Assembly: GCA_016926235.1 (NCBI GenBank)
Contig: JAFGOZ010000484.1
Coordinates: 1 to 49,059 of the forward strand
Source: Bacteroidales bacterium
Lineage (GTDB): Bacteria > Bacteroidota > Bacteroidia > Bacteroidales > UBA10428
Reading direction: 5' to 3'
DNA length: 49,059 nt
The notes under the pieces are model-generated. The model was not told the origin of the DNA. It saw nothing but the letters and a program-made list of their open reading frames with translations, and did not search any database. The translations under genes and the position numbers were made by a program. Each line of letters starts with the position of its first letter. The first letter of the stretch is position 1. Shown here piece after piece: positions 35,015 through 43,620 of the stretch.

Positions 35015-35731
35015 CTATATATTGCGCGAAACTATAAATAAAAGCCTTCCGGTTCTTGTTCTTGAATTGAGCAATTTAAAATACCAATTAATAAATGGTT
35101 CCATTAAGTTAAAGATAATGTATGCAATTAATTTAAATTTATCGGTCTTAAGTTTCGGAATTATTATTCGTTGAATTTTCAGTCCAACATAATTATGTTG
35201 ATCGTATAATTGACCAATTGAATACTCACAAATGTGATACTTGGGAATGGTTATTTTAAAACCAAAGAACTTTTTGAGAACATTCCTGGTATTGTATCTA
35301 TTCGGAGTGGAAATAATAACGAATCCATTAGAAACCAACAGATTCTTAAGATTTTTAAGAATACCTACAGGATTTTCTAAATGTTCATAAACATTATTTA
35401 ATAAGATTATATCATATTTATATCCATATCCCTTAAAATCTATCGCATCAGCAACGGAAAAATTAATCTCTGACGAATTATTTATCGCATGTTCAATCGC
35501 TTTGGAAGAAATGTCAATAGCATCAATAATCAAATTTGGAATTTCTTGTTTAATAAATATTGTAATTAGTCCTTTCCCACAACCTACATCAAGTATTCTT
35601 GGATTTTCAATGTTCCGTAATTGATATCTGATAATTGAAAGTGTAATATTTCTACGAGTTGTATGGAAATCACTTTCTGCTTCTAGTCCAAAGGGATTTA
35701 CAGAATCGTATTCATCAATAGATGGATTCAT
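35015..35731 (-). CDS. Class I SAM-dependent methyltransferase
   Basis: 238-aa methyltransferase with motif I ILDVGCGKGLITIFI at about residues 46-60, motif II IDAIDISSKAIEHA, and IILLNNVYEHLENP (motif IV region). GFVIISTPNRYNTRNVLKKFF matches UbiG/COQ5-like sugar or quinone methyltransferases. It probably O- or N-methylates a sugar of the repeat unit. An operator-like palindrome (35760-35777) lies 29 bp upstream of its start, suggesting that transcription may restart here. It is isolated from its neighbours by gaps of about 195 and 600 bp, the second holding gene debris. Confidence 0.85.
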   Translation of the reverse strand: MNPSIDEYDSVNPFGLEAESDFHTTRRNITLSIIRYQLRNIENPRILDVGCGKGLITIFIKQEIPNLIIDAIDISSKAIEHAINNSSEINFSVADAIDFKGYGYKYDIILLNNVYEHLENPVGILKNLKNLLVSNGFVIISTPNRYNTRNVLKKFFGFKITIPKYHICEYSIGQLYDQHNYVGLKIQRIIIPKLKTDKFKLIAYIIFNLMEPFINWYFKLLNSRTRTGRLLFIVSRNI

Positions 35732-35759
35732 TTTTTATTTTGAGGTATTGATAGATGAA

Positions 35760-35777
35760 TTTACTTAGCTGAGTAAA
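35760..35777. promoter_or_regulatory. TTTACTTA/TGAGTAAA palindrome, possible operator
   Basis: Near-perfect inverted repeat with 8-bp arms (one mismatch) and a 2-bp centre, 29 bp upstream of the methyltransferase ATG. The TGAGTAA half-site is the same as in the palindrome over the winged-helix regulator promoter (48867-48885), so it may be a second site of that regulator inside the glycan locus. Confidence 0.45.
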
Positions 35778-35960
35778 AATTTATCAATTGATTAACGTGT
35801 TTTTTGATTTACTCTTCTGGTTTGCTATGTATTGCCTTTGAAATATGGCCAAAAAATACCCAACAATAACTTAAAATTTTGTGTATGTATGCTGCCTCGA
35901 GAAAATCCCATGAAGGTATACAATATTGATTACTTTCCCATTTAAGGCTCGAAATTCACC

Positions 35961-36244
35961 TTAAAAAGCTAACTTGATGTTATTATTCCTCAATACTGCA
36001 ATTTCTCCTTGATTAAAATCGGGATTTGGAAGGCCATTTGTGTTAGCAAAATAGTAAACTGCATAGTGAATTTTAGATTACAATTCAGAAATCGAAGTTG
36101 TTATCTCATATTCAGCTATTTCATCTGAGTCATTAACAATTATAGAATGAGTCAAAGTGTGAGCACTAAATAACGATATGTGAAACTTTTCTTGTAGTAA
36201 TCAGTTAAAACCTTCTTATCAATTTCTGATATAAATAGAAGCCG
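35961..36244 (-). pseudogene. Degraded gene remnant with frameshift and stop
   Basis: Minus-strand sequence reads as broken protein. The frame RLLFISEIDKKVLTDYYKKS is followed by FTYRYLVLTL and a stop. A second frame gives AHTLTHSIIVNDSDEIAEYE and ITTSISEL, then an in-frame TAA, and continues SKIHYAVYYFANTNGLPNPD and FNQGEIAVLRNN to TAA at 35961. One frameshift and one stop would restore an ORF of about 90 codons. Family not recognised. It marks gene loss between the methyltransferase and the DUF4910 gene. Confidence 0.5.
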
Positions 36245-36328
36245 AATATATGTTATATTTACAATCATAATGACTTGATAATTCGTGTTATTAAAATACC
36301 TCACAATAAAGTATGCACAATAATTCTT

Positions 36329-37606
36329 TTATTTGATGAGAATCCCGTTTTCAATTAATTTCTCAACCACAGGTATTAATTCATTTATTGGTACTTTGCT
36401 TCTTTCAGAGATTGAAACTAGATCATTTGTTCCATCTGCTAAATTTAATACCCACATCATTATATCTACAAAAGCTGTAGCATTTTTTAGTGAGCCCAAT
36501 GTTGGGTAAAGTCCACGTTTCCCCAATTGTGGCTCACAGAAGGACATTATATTCTTATATTTAAAATTATTTTCCAACAAATTGATTATCTTAAGATATA
36601 AAGAAATGGATTTTACCATGGAGTCAAATGAAATAAAAGTTTTGTTATCCGCAGATGTATGGTATTCAGGGTATTTGCCATAACGTGTGCGCATTAATGA
36701 ACCAACCGGCAAGTTAAAGCCTGGTGAACAATATTGACGTTCATCACTTCCACTGGGGAAAAAGTCTTCAAGATTAAATTCTTTTTCAGTCTGTTTAAGA
36801 ATTGTTTCTGCACATCTGTCAGCTAAGGAATTACCCTGGCGACTCCTTTTGTAAGAGAAATTTCCTGAATCACCAACGCAGGTTACTACATAGCCTGCCT
36901 TCAATTTTTGTTTTAAATGTTCTCCAAACTTGGACAAATAATATATACTGCCGATAGTTTCAGGGATAAACAAAAATCTATAGGTATAGTATCTTTTGGT
37001 TTGTTTGATTAATTCCCTGCAAATGAATGCCGAGACTAAAAGACCGGATAATTCATTGTTGGCCATTGATGGGTGACAAATGTAGGTTGAAAAAAGGATC
37101 TCTTTGTCTGAACTACCGTTCAGAACAACTTCACCGATTGTCATTGAACCTTTATAATTGACAGTTGATTCGATTAGTATCTCATACTTGTCATCTTCAT
37201 TGAATGTAGATAGCTGATTATGAGATAAGCAAAAGCCCCACCTTTCTTTATAATAAGATGTAACGTAAGGTATCAAATCTGGTTGGTCAGGCAAAGTATA
37301 AATATGAGGACGTAATTCAGAAAAAGACACTTTTTTGTTAACTGGAATGGAATAACCAAGCAAATGGAGATTGTTATTAAGGAAATCAACGATGGTTCTT
37401 CCCTGGCTATCTTTTATCCAGGCTCTTTTTACATTCCATTCGGGAGGTACAACCCAATCAAAACATTCAGTTCCGGATGGAACTTCTGTTATTTTTAAAT
37501 CTATTATTTCAGAAATGATTTTTAATGTTTCTCTGTTACCATCTCCTGTGAGACTTCTGTTTATTGGCCAAAGACGATCAAAATACTCTTCAAGTTCTTT
37601 TTTCAT
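36329..37606 (-). CDS. DUF4910 (M28-like) aminopeptidase-like protein
   Basis: 425-aa protein of the DUF4910/DUF2172 family, a Zn-aminopeptidase-like fold with a C-terminal winged helix. Landmarks are LWPINRSLTGDGNRETLKI at the N-terminus, STYICHPSMANNELSGLL (metal-binding region, about 173-190), FIPETIGSIYYLS, FPSGSDERQYCSPGFNLPVG and YPEYHTSADN (about 341-350). The winged helix is near 385-425 (VSISERSKVPINELIPVVEKLIENG). Members are common in surface-polysaccharide loci; possible roles are removal or transfer of an amino-acyl group on a sugar precursor. It overlaps the preceding AAC(3)-like gene by 4 bp (ATGA-type), so they are coupled. Confidence 0.85.
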   Translation of the reverse strand: MKKELEEYFDRLWPINRSLTGDGNRETLKIISEIIDLKITEVPSGTECFDWVVPPEWNVKRAWIKDSQGRTIVDFLNNNLHLLGYSIPVNKKVSFSELRPHIYTLPDQPDLIPYVTSYYKERWGFCLSHNQLSTFNEDDKYEILIESTVNYKGSMTIGEVVLNGSSDKEILFSTYICHPSMANNELSGLLVSAFICRELIKQTKRYYTYRFLFIPETIGSIYYLSKFGEHLKQKLKAGYVVTCVGDSGNFSYKRSRQGNSLADRCAETILKQTEKEFNLEDFFPSGSDERQYCSPGFNLPVGSLMRTRYGKYPEYHTSADNKTFISFDSMVKSISLYLKIINLLENNFKYKNIMSFCEPQLGKRGLYPTLGSLKNATAFVDIMMWVLNLADGTNDLVSISERSKVPINELIPVVEKLIENGILIK

Positions 37607-38433
37607 ACTGTTAGAAATGGTTCAAAATCAGTAATTAAGAATGATCTTCCAAGTTTATTAACTAATGGTTCAATCCATGCTTTACTTATATTATCTAAGA
37701 GGTAAAAAGGATCTTGTTTCATTCTATTTACCCAATAATCTATCAAATCCTGAATTTTACATAATAAAATTCTACATGATTCTTCTTTAAATTCAAAAAG
37801 TATCTTATTCTCTATTAATTCATTTTTAATTTTCTTCCAATCATAATCAATATACTTGCCAAAGGGTCGTACATGAAAATTGAACTTTACTTCAAGTTCG
37901 TCGTTATTATTTGTGATTACTTTGCCGACAAAAAGCTTATCGTATCTATAAGACAGGCAACCTGATCTTCTTTCAGCATAATGTAATATTGTTGTTGTAT
38001 TAATTAAAGATCCATAATGCATTAGCAATGCATTCTTATTGTATAATATATGGAATGCTGATTCATTGCCAAATGGGTCAATAATATCTGCAATACTTAT
38101 TGCAGGGTATTCTCCAATTCCCGAGAACGAAAAGACAGGTACATGAGTTCTCCAATGGGCTACGTTTTTTCGAAAATACTCTGTAAGCGCACCTACCTGA
38201 GATGGAGTTTTTTTAATATCAAATGGTTGCCCCTTGCAGAAATCATAATTAAAGGAAGGCATCCAAAATATTAAGTTAGTCTTCAGGGAATGCAATTCAT
38301 TAAGATGAGATAGAGGGAATGTTTCCCTGTTTTTGTATGGAATATTAAATCCTTGCATTATATCTGAATGTATCAAAATGGTATTGCTTTCAAGCTCAAT
38401 AAGCTTTTGTTGTACAAGATTCTTAAATTTCAT
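37603..38433 (-). CDS. AAC(3)-family N-acyltransferase
   Basis: 276-aa protein of the antibiotic_NAT (AAC(3)) fold. ILIHSDIMQGF at the start, LIFWMPSFNYDFCKG, TSPQVGALTEYFRK-like and WRTHVPVFSFSGIGEYP (the R-x-x-H-P-type segment), and LLMHYGSLINTTTILHYAERRSGCLSYRY follow the family order. In glycan loci such enzymes acylate amino groups of sugars, using acyl-CoA or acyl-ACP. Its place directly downstream of a KAS III and an ACP gene points to an acyl-ACP donor. It starts 7 bp after the KAS III gene. Antibiotic resistance is an unlikely role in this setting. Confidence 0.8.
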   Translation of the reverse strand: MKFKNLVQQKLIELESNTILIHSDIMQGFNIPYKNRETFPLSHLNELHSLKTNLIFWMPSFNYDFCKGQPFDIKKTPSQVGALTEYFRKNVAHWRTHVPVFSFSGIGEYPAISIADIIDPFGNESAFHILYNKNALLMHYGSLINTTTILHYAERRSGCLSYRYDKLFVGKVITNNNDELEVKFNFHVRPFGKYIDYDWKKIKNELIENKILFEFKEESCRILLCKIQDLIDYWVNRMKQDPFYLLDNISKAWIEPLVNKLGRSFLITDFEPFLTV

Positions 38434-38440
38434 AAAGAGA

Positions 38441-39442
38441 TCAGTTAGATTTTATTACGCATCCTCCCCAGGAATATCCAACCCCGAATCCAGCAAGAAG
38501 AATTTTACCCTTTTTCTTTCCTATACATTCTTCTTTTAATGCAATTGGAATTGTATTTGAAACAGTATTACCAACACTATCTAAATAATAAATGAATTTT
38601 TCCTGGGGTATATTTATTTTTTTCCTAATAAATTCCAACATGTATTGATTCGCCTGATGAAAAAGAAAAAAATCTATTTCATCCTGCTTTAAATTATTAG
38701 ATTCTAATACATTATCCACCAACTTTGGTACAGTATTACTTGTGAATGAAAAAATGGCCTGGCCATTCATAAAGAGGTCACTTTCATTCTTTTCAAATTC
38801 CCCATCGCTTGTTAAGATGTCAATCCCTTTATTAGTTTTATAACGTAAGGCACCGAATTTAACAATCAGATTTTCTGCTCCTGAACCATCAGTACCCAAA
38901 GAAAAATTCCCAATCTCATAAAGGCCATCTTCAGAAGTAATCAATGTTGCAGTAGCTGCATCACCAAATATGGTTTTGTTTGATTTGTCTTTTGGATTTA
39001 TGAATTTGGAGTATGTTTCGGAAGTTAGCAATAATACTTTTTTAGCAATAGTGGCATTTATAAGTGCTTTTGATAAAGCTAAACCATAGATGTATCCTGA
39101 ACACCCTAAATTGAAATCTAATGCACCGCATGAAGTAGAAAGCCCCAATTTATTTTGTAGAATACAAGCGGTCGTTGGTAAAAAATAATCAGGACTTTGA
39201 GTACAAAAAAGCAAAAAGTCTATTTCTGAGACTTCAATTTTAGTCTCATTCAATAACTTTTTACCTGCCTTTTCTGCCATATCACCAGCAGATTCATTAT
39301 GAGCAGCTAGATGTCTTTTATAGATTCCAGTTTTTTGTGAAATTTTATCAGCTGCCCATTCAGGATGTTCTAAAGATAGCTGATGATTATCTAAAATGGT
39401 TTCTGGCAAATAATAGGAAATTGCTTTAATGATTGCTTTCAT
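38441..39442 (-). CDS. 3-oxoacyl-ACP synthase III-like (FabH family)
   Basis: 333-aa thiolase-fold enzyme with the full catalytic triad of KAS III: Cys114 in NLGCSGYIYG, His262 in FHQANQYML and Asn292 in SVGNTVSNT. The C-terminal signature is LLAGFGVGYSWGGCVI. KAS III condenses an acyl-CoA with malonyl-ACP. Here it probably builds a short 3-oxoacyl chain on the dedicated ACP encoded just upstream, as a glycan acyl donor. It overlaps the ACP gene by 17 bp. It is not a housekeeping fabH judging by the lack of fab neighbours. Substrate unknown. Confidence 0.88.
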   Translation of the reverse strand: MKAIIKAISYYLPETILDNHQLSLEHPEWAADKISQKTGIYKRHLAAHNESAGDMAEKAGKKLLNETKIEVSEIDFLLFCTQSPDYFLPTTACILQNKLGLSTSCGALDFNLGCSGYIYGLALSKALINATIAKKVLLLTSETYSKFINPKDKSNKTIFGDAATATLITSEDGLYEIGNFSLGTDGSGAENLIVKFGALRYKTNKGIDILTSDGEFEKNESDLFMNGQAIFSFTSNTVPKLVDNVLESNNLKQDEIDFFLFHQANQYMLEFIRKKINIPQEKFIYYLDSVGNTVSNTIPIALKEECIGKKKGKILLAGFGVGYSWGGCVIKSN

Positions 39443-39674
39443 TTATTTTTTGATTGTTAACATAGTTGAATAGTTCATTTATGTTTTTTATTTGTTTAAA
39501 GTCTTCAATGGGGATGGATACACCATATTCACTTTCAATTGTTGCCAAAATGGCCATTCCAGTTAATGAATCCCAAGTTGATAATTTCCGATAATCAATA
39601 TCAGCAGTCACATTTGGCTGATCTTCCGGTAGAAATTGCAAACTTATTTTTTTTGTAAAATCATCGATATTCAT
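39426..39674 (-). CDS. Acyl carrier protein
   Basis: 82-aa acidic helical protein with the 4'-phosphopantetheine attachment serine in TWDSLTGMAIL (Ser36). The helix-3 pattern EYGVSIPIEDFKQIKNINELFNYV is that of a standalone ACP. It lies within the glycan locus and overlaps the KAS III gene by 17 bp, so it is presumably dedicated to the acyl modification. A 139-bp gap separates it from the PseI gene upstream. Confidence 0.88.
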   Translation of the reverse strand: MNIDDFTKKISLQFLPEDQPNVTADIDYRKLSTWDSLTGMAILATIESEYGVSIPIEDFKQIKNINELFNYVNNQKINESNH

Positions 39675-39813
39675 GAGATATATTTAGTTAGTTATATATT
39701 TCCCTTGGTTTTTAGAACTTTGTATAACATAAGTTGTATTCTATTATATTGAACCATAGTCATTCACAATTATAATAGGTTTTAGTAATCTTCATTGAAC
39801 AATCCAGAATTTC

Positions 39814-40872
39814 TTATTTCAATTTCAAATTCTCAAAACACAATCTTTCACCACGTTTTAAATCCACTTTAGTTTTTTTCCCGATAACATCTTTATAATA
39901 CTTTGGATGCAGCCCATATCCGGGACGAATTGAACGTATGTTTTGTTCAGTGATAAATTCGTCTGCACTGATGTCCTCTACAACATAAAGCGAACGGGAG
40001 AATCCGCGACTTTTAGCCATATTTTCTGTTAATTTGTAATCCACTTTGCCTAGGATCTGTTCAGCTTCTCGGATGGCATTTACCATAGCTGTAAACTCTT
40101 CTTTATTTAGCGAAAAGGAAGCATCTGGGCCACCAACAGAATGATTGAGAATAAAGTGCTTTTCAATAACCTTGGCCCCAAGTATGGTTGCAGCTATTGG
40201 AACAGTAATTCCCATTGTATGGTCAGATAAGCCTGTAATAACACCAAAACGCTTAGCCATATCAGGGATCATAGCTAGATTGGCTTCCGAAATTGGAGCA
40301 GGATAATTAGATGTACATTTTAACAGAATAATCTGATTATTACCTATTTGGCGACAAGTATTTACGGCTAACTTAATATCCTCAAGTTTTGCTATCCCAG
40401 TTGAAATGATTATGGGTTTACCTTTCGATGCTACATATTCAATGAGCTGAATATCTGTAATTTCAAATGATGCTATCTTGTATGCTGGAGTATTTAGCCT
40501 CTCAAGAAAGTCAACGGCAGATTTATCAAATGGTGTAGAAAAACAAATTAAGCCTTCTTCTTTTGCTACCTTATAAAGTATTGGATGCCATTCCCATGGT
40601 GTATATGCTTCCTTATAAAGGTCATAAAGATATTTTCCGTCCCAGATAGTGCCTTGTTTTATTCTAAAATCATCAGATTTGCAGTTTATTGTAATAGTGT
40701 CAGGAGTATAGGTCTGAAGTTTAATTGCATCTGCACCAGCTTGTTTTGCTGCTTTTATAGTTTTAATAGCAGTTTGGAGATTGCAGCCATGATTTGCAGA
40801 AAGTTCAGCAACAAGAAAAACACGATTTACATTTTCAAAATCAAATGTCCCAATTTTTAATGCATAACTCAT
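39814..40872 (-). CDS. pseI: Pseudaminic acid synthase PseI (NeuB family)
   Basis: 352-aa sialic-acid-synthase-family enzyme that condenses phosphoenolpyruvate with 2,4-diacetamido-2,4,6-trideoxy-L-altrose to pseudaminic acid. The N-terminal NeuB barrel has FLVAELSANHGCNLQTAIKT, GADAIKLQTYTPDTIT, ICFSTPFDKSAVDFLE, KIASFEITDIQLI, ISTGIA, LLKCTSNYPAP, GLSDHTMG and EKHFIL. The C-terminal SAF (antifreeze-like) domain, about 290-352, has RSLYVVEDISADEFITEQNI and IRPGYGLHPKYY. PseI as opposed to NeuB or LegI is chosen from the gene context and the motif GLSDHTMG. It overlaps the PseG fusion gene by 4 bp. Confidence 0.92.
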   Translation of the reverse strand: MSYALKIGTFDFENVNRVFLVAELSANHGCNLQTAIKTIKAAKQAGADAIKLQTYTPDTITINCKSDDFRIKQGTIWDGKYLYDLYKEAYTPWEWHPILYKVAKEEGLICFSTPFDKSAVDFLERLNTPAYKIASFEITDIQLIEYVASKGKPIIISTGIAKLEDIKLAVNTCRQIGNNQIILLKCTSNYPAPISEANLAMIPDMAKRFGVITGLSDHTMGITVPIAATILGAKVIEKHFILNHSVGGPDASFSLNKEEFTAMVNAIREAEQILGKVDYKLTENMAKSRGFSRSLYVVEDISADEFITEQNIRSIRPGYGLHPKYYKDVIGKKTKVDLKRGERLCFENLKLK

Positions 40873-42311
40873 AGTTGTTTTTCGTATTTGTATTTATTAC
40901 CCAAATCACTTTTATTAAACCCCAATCTTTCAAAGGACTTGATGGAAGGAATATTTGACTTTAGTACCTCTCCACTTATAACTTTTATTTTGCAAAATGG
41001 AATTAAATAGTCTTCTAAAAACCTCTCAATTCCTTTTTTAAGCAATATCTGTCCAAAACCTTTTCCATGATAATCAGGATCAATTAAATAACTTATTAGT
41101 GATTCATCACTTATTATATCAAATCTTACTGATCCGATTGGAGTTCCCTTATATTCAGCTATATAATAAAAACAAAAAGGATTGCCCAATTTTTCGCTAA
41201 ACCAGTTAGTATGTTCAGTGAATGATATTTGATGGCGATTCAAAGAGTACTGACGCACTTTAATATTGGATGCCCATTTATGAGTGATTTCAAGATCCTC
41301 CTTCCTTACATCCCTCAGTGTAATAATTAACTCATTATTTAATTGATCAATGAGCTTCAGTATTCTTTCTTTTGAACCTCCATTTATTATTTTTTTAGAT
41401 TTTAGTGGAGTCATAAGAGCCTCTTTAATTGCTTTACCTAATTCAATTATAGAAAATAAACCTGCATCAAAAAAAATCTTAGCTTTTCTACAATTTTCAT
41501 ATACATGTCTTTGATTTTCTACTGTGATACCTGAAATAACCTTACATCCTGAAGCCAAAGCCTCGAAGAATAGACTACTAGTGGGTACTATTGCTATGTT
41601 TGCTTCCAAAAAGGCATCCAACATCTGTTTTGCATTAAGATTTTGTCGATGATCAATCCTCTTATCGGTTAATAAGAGTTGAACAAATTTTGAGGTTTTA
41701 TTAAAAGCGATGCCAGTAACAACAATGATCTTTTCAAATTTTTGTAATTCAGAAACAAATCTAAGTGTTTTAATAGTCAACTCTTTGGGGTCAGCACCAC
41801 CAAAGCAAATAAATACCACCCCGCTGTTCTTAAAATATCTTGTTTTTTTTGTTTGCGCTAAGAAGTTTTGACGAAGTAAAACATAATTCAACCCTAAGGC
41901 AAATATCGTATAGGGTTGTGCTTTATAATCCTTTGGCACAATACCTGGAGTATAGTTTATTATTAGGTCAGCAAAGAAAACTTTATTGTGTAGATCATCA
42001 ATACAAATCAATTTAGCACCCTTCTTCTTTATAGTTTTTTGATAATCTGTACTGAAATTATAACCGTCGAGAATTACAATATTATCATGTGTAACTAAAT
42101 TTATAAATTCATCTTCATTCACAATTCGGGCTAATTTAAAACCACCGTCCCTTAGTTCATTTTCAAATATGTTGGGAATTGAATGACAGAAAAAGGTAAT
42201 ATTATACTCAGCTTTAATCATTTGAGCCAATGCCAAACATCTTACTAAGTGCCCAAGTCCAATTTTTTCATTGCCATCGGCACGGATATATACTAAGGTT
42301 TTCAGTATCAC
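40869..42311 (-). CDS. pseG: PseG nucleotidase fused to a GNAT acetyltransferase
   Basis: 480-aa two-domain protein. Residues about 1-320 are a PseG-type UDP-sugar hydrolase: YIRADGNEKIGLGHLVRCLAL with the catalytic His21 in GLGH, ICIDDLHNK, ICFGGADPKELT, and the GT-B-like end TSSLFFEALASGCKVISG. It hydrolyses UDP-2,4-diacetamido-2,4,6-trideoxy-L-altrose before the PseI step. Residues about 328-480 are a GNAT domain (LRDVRKEDLEITHKWASN; acetyl-CoA loop DYHGKGFGQILLKKG at 413-427; SIKSFERLGF). Since a separate GNAT gene exists at 45276, the fused domain either is PseH or adds another acyl group. It is coupled to pseI by a 4-bp overlap. Confidence 0.9.
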   Translation of the reverse strand: MILKTLVYIRADGNEKIGLGHLVRCLALAQMIKAEYNITFFCHSIPNIFENELRDGGFKLARIVNEDEFINLVTHDNIVILDGYNFSTDYQKTIKKKGAKLICIDDLHNKVFFADLIINYTPGIVPKDYKAQPYTIFALGLNYVLLRQNFLAQTKKTRYFKNSGVVFICFGGADPKELTIKTLRFVSELQKFEKIIVVTGIAFNKTSKFVQLLLTDKRIDHRQNLNAKQMLDAFLEANIAIVPTSSLFFEALASGCKVISGITVENQRHVYENCRKAKIFFDAGLFSIIELGKAIKEALMTPLKSKKIINGGSKERILKLIDQLNNELIITLRDVRKEDLEITHKWASNIKVRQYSLNRHQISFTEHTNWFSEKLGNPFCFYYIAEYKGTPIGSVRFDIISDESLISYLIDPDYHGKGFGQILLKKGIERFLEDYLIPFCKIKVISGEVLKSNIPSIKSFERLGFNKSDLGNKYKYEKQL

Positions 42312-42313
42312 AA

Positions 42314-43618
42314 TTAATTTAATCTTTTAAAACCAGCATGACAAATTGGTCCCTTCAACATGGAATAAACATCTCTTCCATCTTCAAAAGACCTGATATC
42401 AGCAAATAAAGGTTCGATAGCGTCAAAGTAACCATCTAATATCTCCACAGAATGTTCTATACAAACATAGATGCTATTACTGGCAAGATATCCTTTCGAA
42501 AGCATTTCTTGCGTAATATAAGTTTTATAAGCTAAATTGTTTTTACTAGTGAAACTGAAACCTGCCAGAGCTGGCAATCCCCATTGGTTGATGGAAATTT
42601 GATATTTCGTGGCAAGTTGTTGCCAACGTTTCTTAATATCATTCCCAGTTTTGGTTATAATTTCCCAGGATTTTATTCTTTCCATAACTTTGAGTGTGGC
42701 AAGTGCAGCCGAAGGTCCAATACGCTCAGTCCAAAATGTACTACTGATGAAGGTCTTTTGGGCGGCTTCCATTATCTCTCGTTTACCAATGACAGCTGAA
42801 ATGGCATATCCATTCCCAAGTGCTTTCCCAAACAAAGCCATGTCTGGTACTACATTATACATCTTATGCAAACCGCCAAAAGTTTGTCTGAAACCTGACG
42901 TACACTCATCAAATATTAATACTATATTCCGTTCATTCGCTAATTGTCTAACTTTGTGAAGAAAATTATCTTCCGGCCCCATATTCCTAGATACTTCCAT
43001 TTTTATAACTCCTATATTATGGTTATTAGCAATGTCAAGAAGTTCTTGATAGTTGTTATAATTAAATGGGAAAACAGTACCTCTTAGGCATTTTGGAACT
43101 CCAGCGGTATCAAGCCCAGGTAACAAATGACTGGCTAATCTTTGTTCATCACCTAGGTTTGCAGACAGGTACCAGTCGTGCCAACCATGGTAGCCACAAA
43201 TAGCGACTTTATCTTTACCTGAAGCAGCACGCGCTATTCTTATTGCTATGGCATTGGCTTCTCCTCCACTACGAGCAAACCGAACCATATTAGCCCAAGG
43301 ATGTAACTCAATCAATTTCTCTGCTAATTCAACTTCCTCTGGACAATTTAATGTGGACATATTTCCTAATTTAATTGTACGTAATATTGCCTTGTCCACC
43401 CCTTCATGTCCATATCCAAGAATGTTAGTCCCGATTCCCATAATAGATACGTCAATGTATTCATTTCCATCCAGATCCCATACTCGGCAATCTTTAGCTT
43501 TACTATAATATGAAGGCCATAGATCAGGAAGAAACATTTCTGGTCTTTTTGAAAGCAACATTGTTCCACCTGGAATCAATGTTTTTGCTTTTTTATAGAG
43601 TTCTTGTCCTTTACCCAT
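42314..43618 (-). CDS. Class III aminotransferase (GSA-aminomutase-like)
   Basis: 434-aa PLP enzyme of fold type I, class III. Motifs are RVWDLDGNEYIDVSIMGIGTNILGYGH, ARSGGEANAIAIRIARAASG, CGYHGWHDWYLS, IFDECTSGFRQTFGG (Asp237 binding the pyridine N) and the PLP lysine in ALFGKALGNG (Lys265). It resembles glutamate-1-semialdehyde aminomutase but lies in a glycan locus next to an SpsF-like gene, a pairing seen in many nonulosonate loci. It probably moves an amino group on a sugar or sugar-acid precursor. It is 2 bp downstream of the SpsF-like gene. Exact substrate unknown. Confidence 0.88.
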   Translation of the reverse strand: MGKGQELYKKAKTLIPGGTMLLSKRPEMFLPDLWPSYYSKAKDCRVWDLDGNEYIDVSIMGIGTNILGYGHEGVDKAILRTIKLGNMSTLNCPEEVELAEKLIELHPWANMVRFARSGGEANAIAIRIARAASGKDKVAICGYHGWHDWYLSANLGDEQRLASHLLPGLDTAGVPKCLRGTVFPFNYNNYQELLDIANNHNIGVIKMEVSRNMGPEDNFLHKVRQLANERNIVLIFDECTSGFRQTFGGLHKMYNVVPDMALFGKALGNGYAISAVIGKREIMEAAQKTFISSTFWTERIGPSAALATLKVMERIKSWEIITKTGNDIKKRWQQLATKYQISINQWGLPALAGFSFTSKNNLAYKTYITQEMLSKGYLASNSIYVCIEHSVEILDGYFDAIEPLFADIRSFEDGRDVYSMLKGPICHAGFKRLN

Positions 43619-43620
43619 TG

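Noticed and set aside
37603..38433. Aminoglycoside resistance gene
   Set aside because: The AAC(3) fold is there, but its tight coupling to ACP, KAS III and DUF4910 genes in a glycan locus points to sugar acylation.
38441..39674. Housekeeping fatty-acid synthesis genes (fabH, acpP)
   Set aside because: No fabD, fabG, fabF or plsX neighbours; base composition and overlaps tie them to the glycan locus.
42314..43618. HemL (tetrapyrrole synthesis)
   Set aside because: Resembles glutamate-1-semialdehyde aminomutase, but the neighbours are all glycan genes and no heme genes are present.
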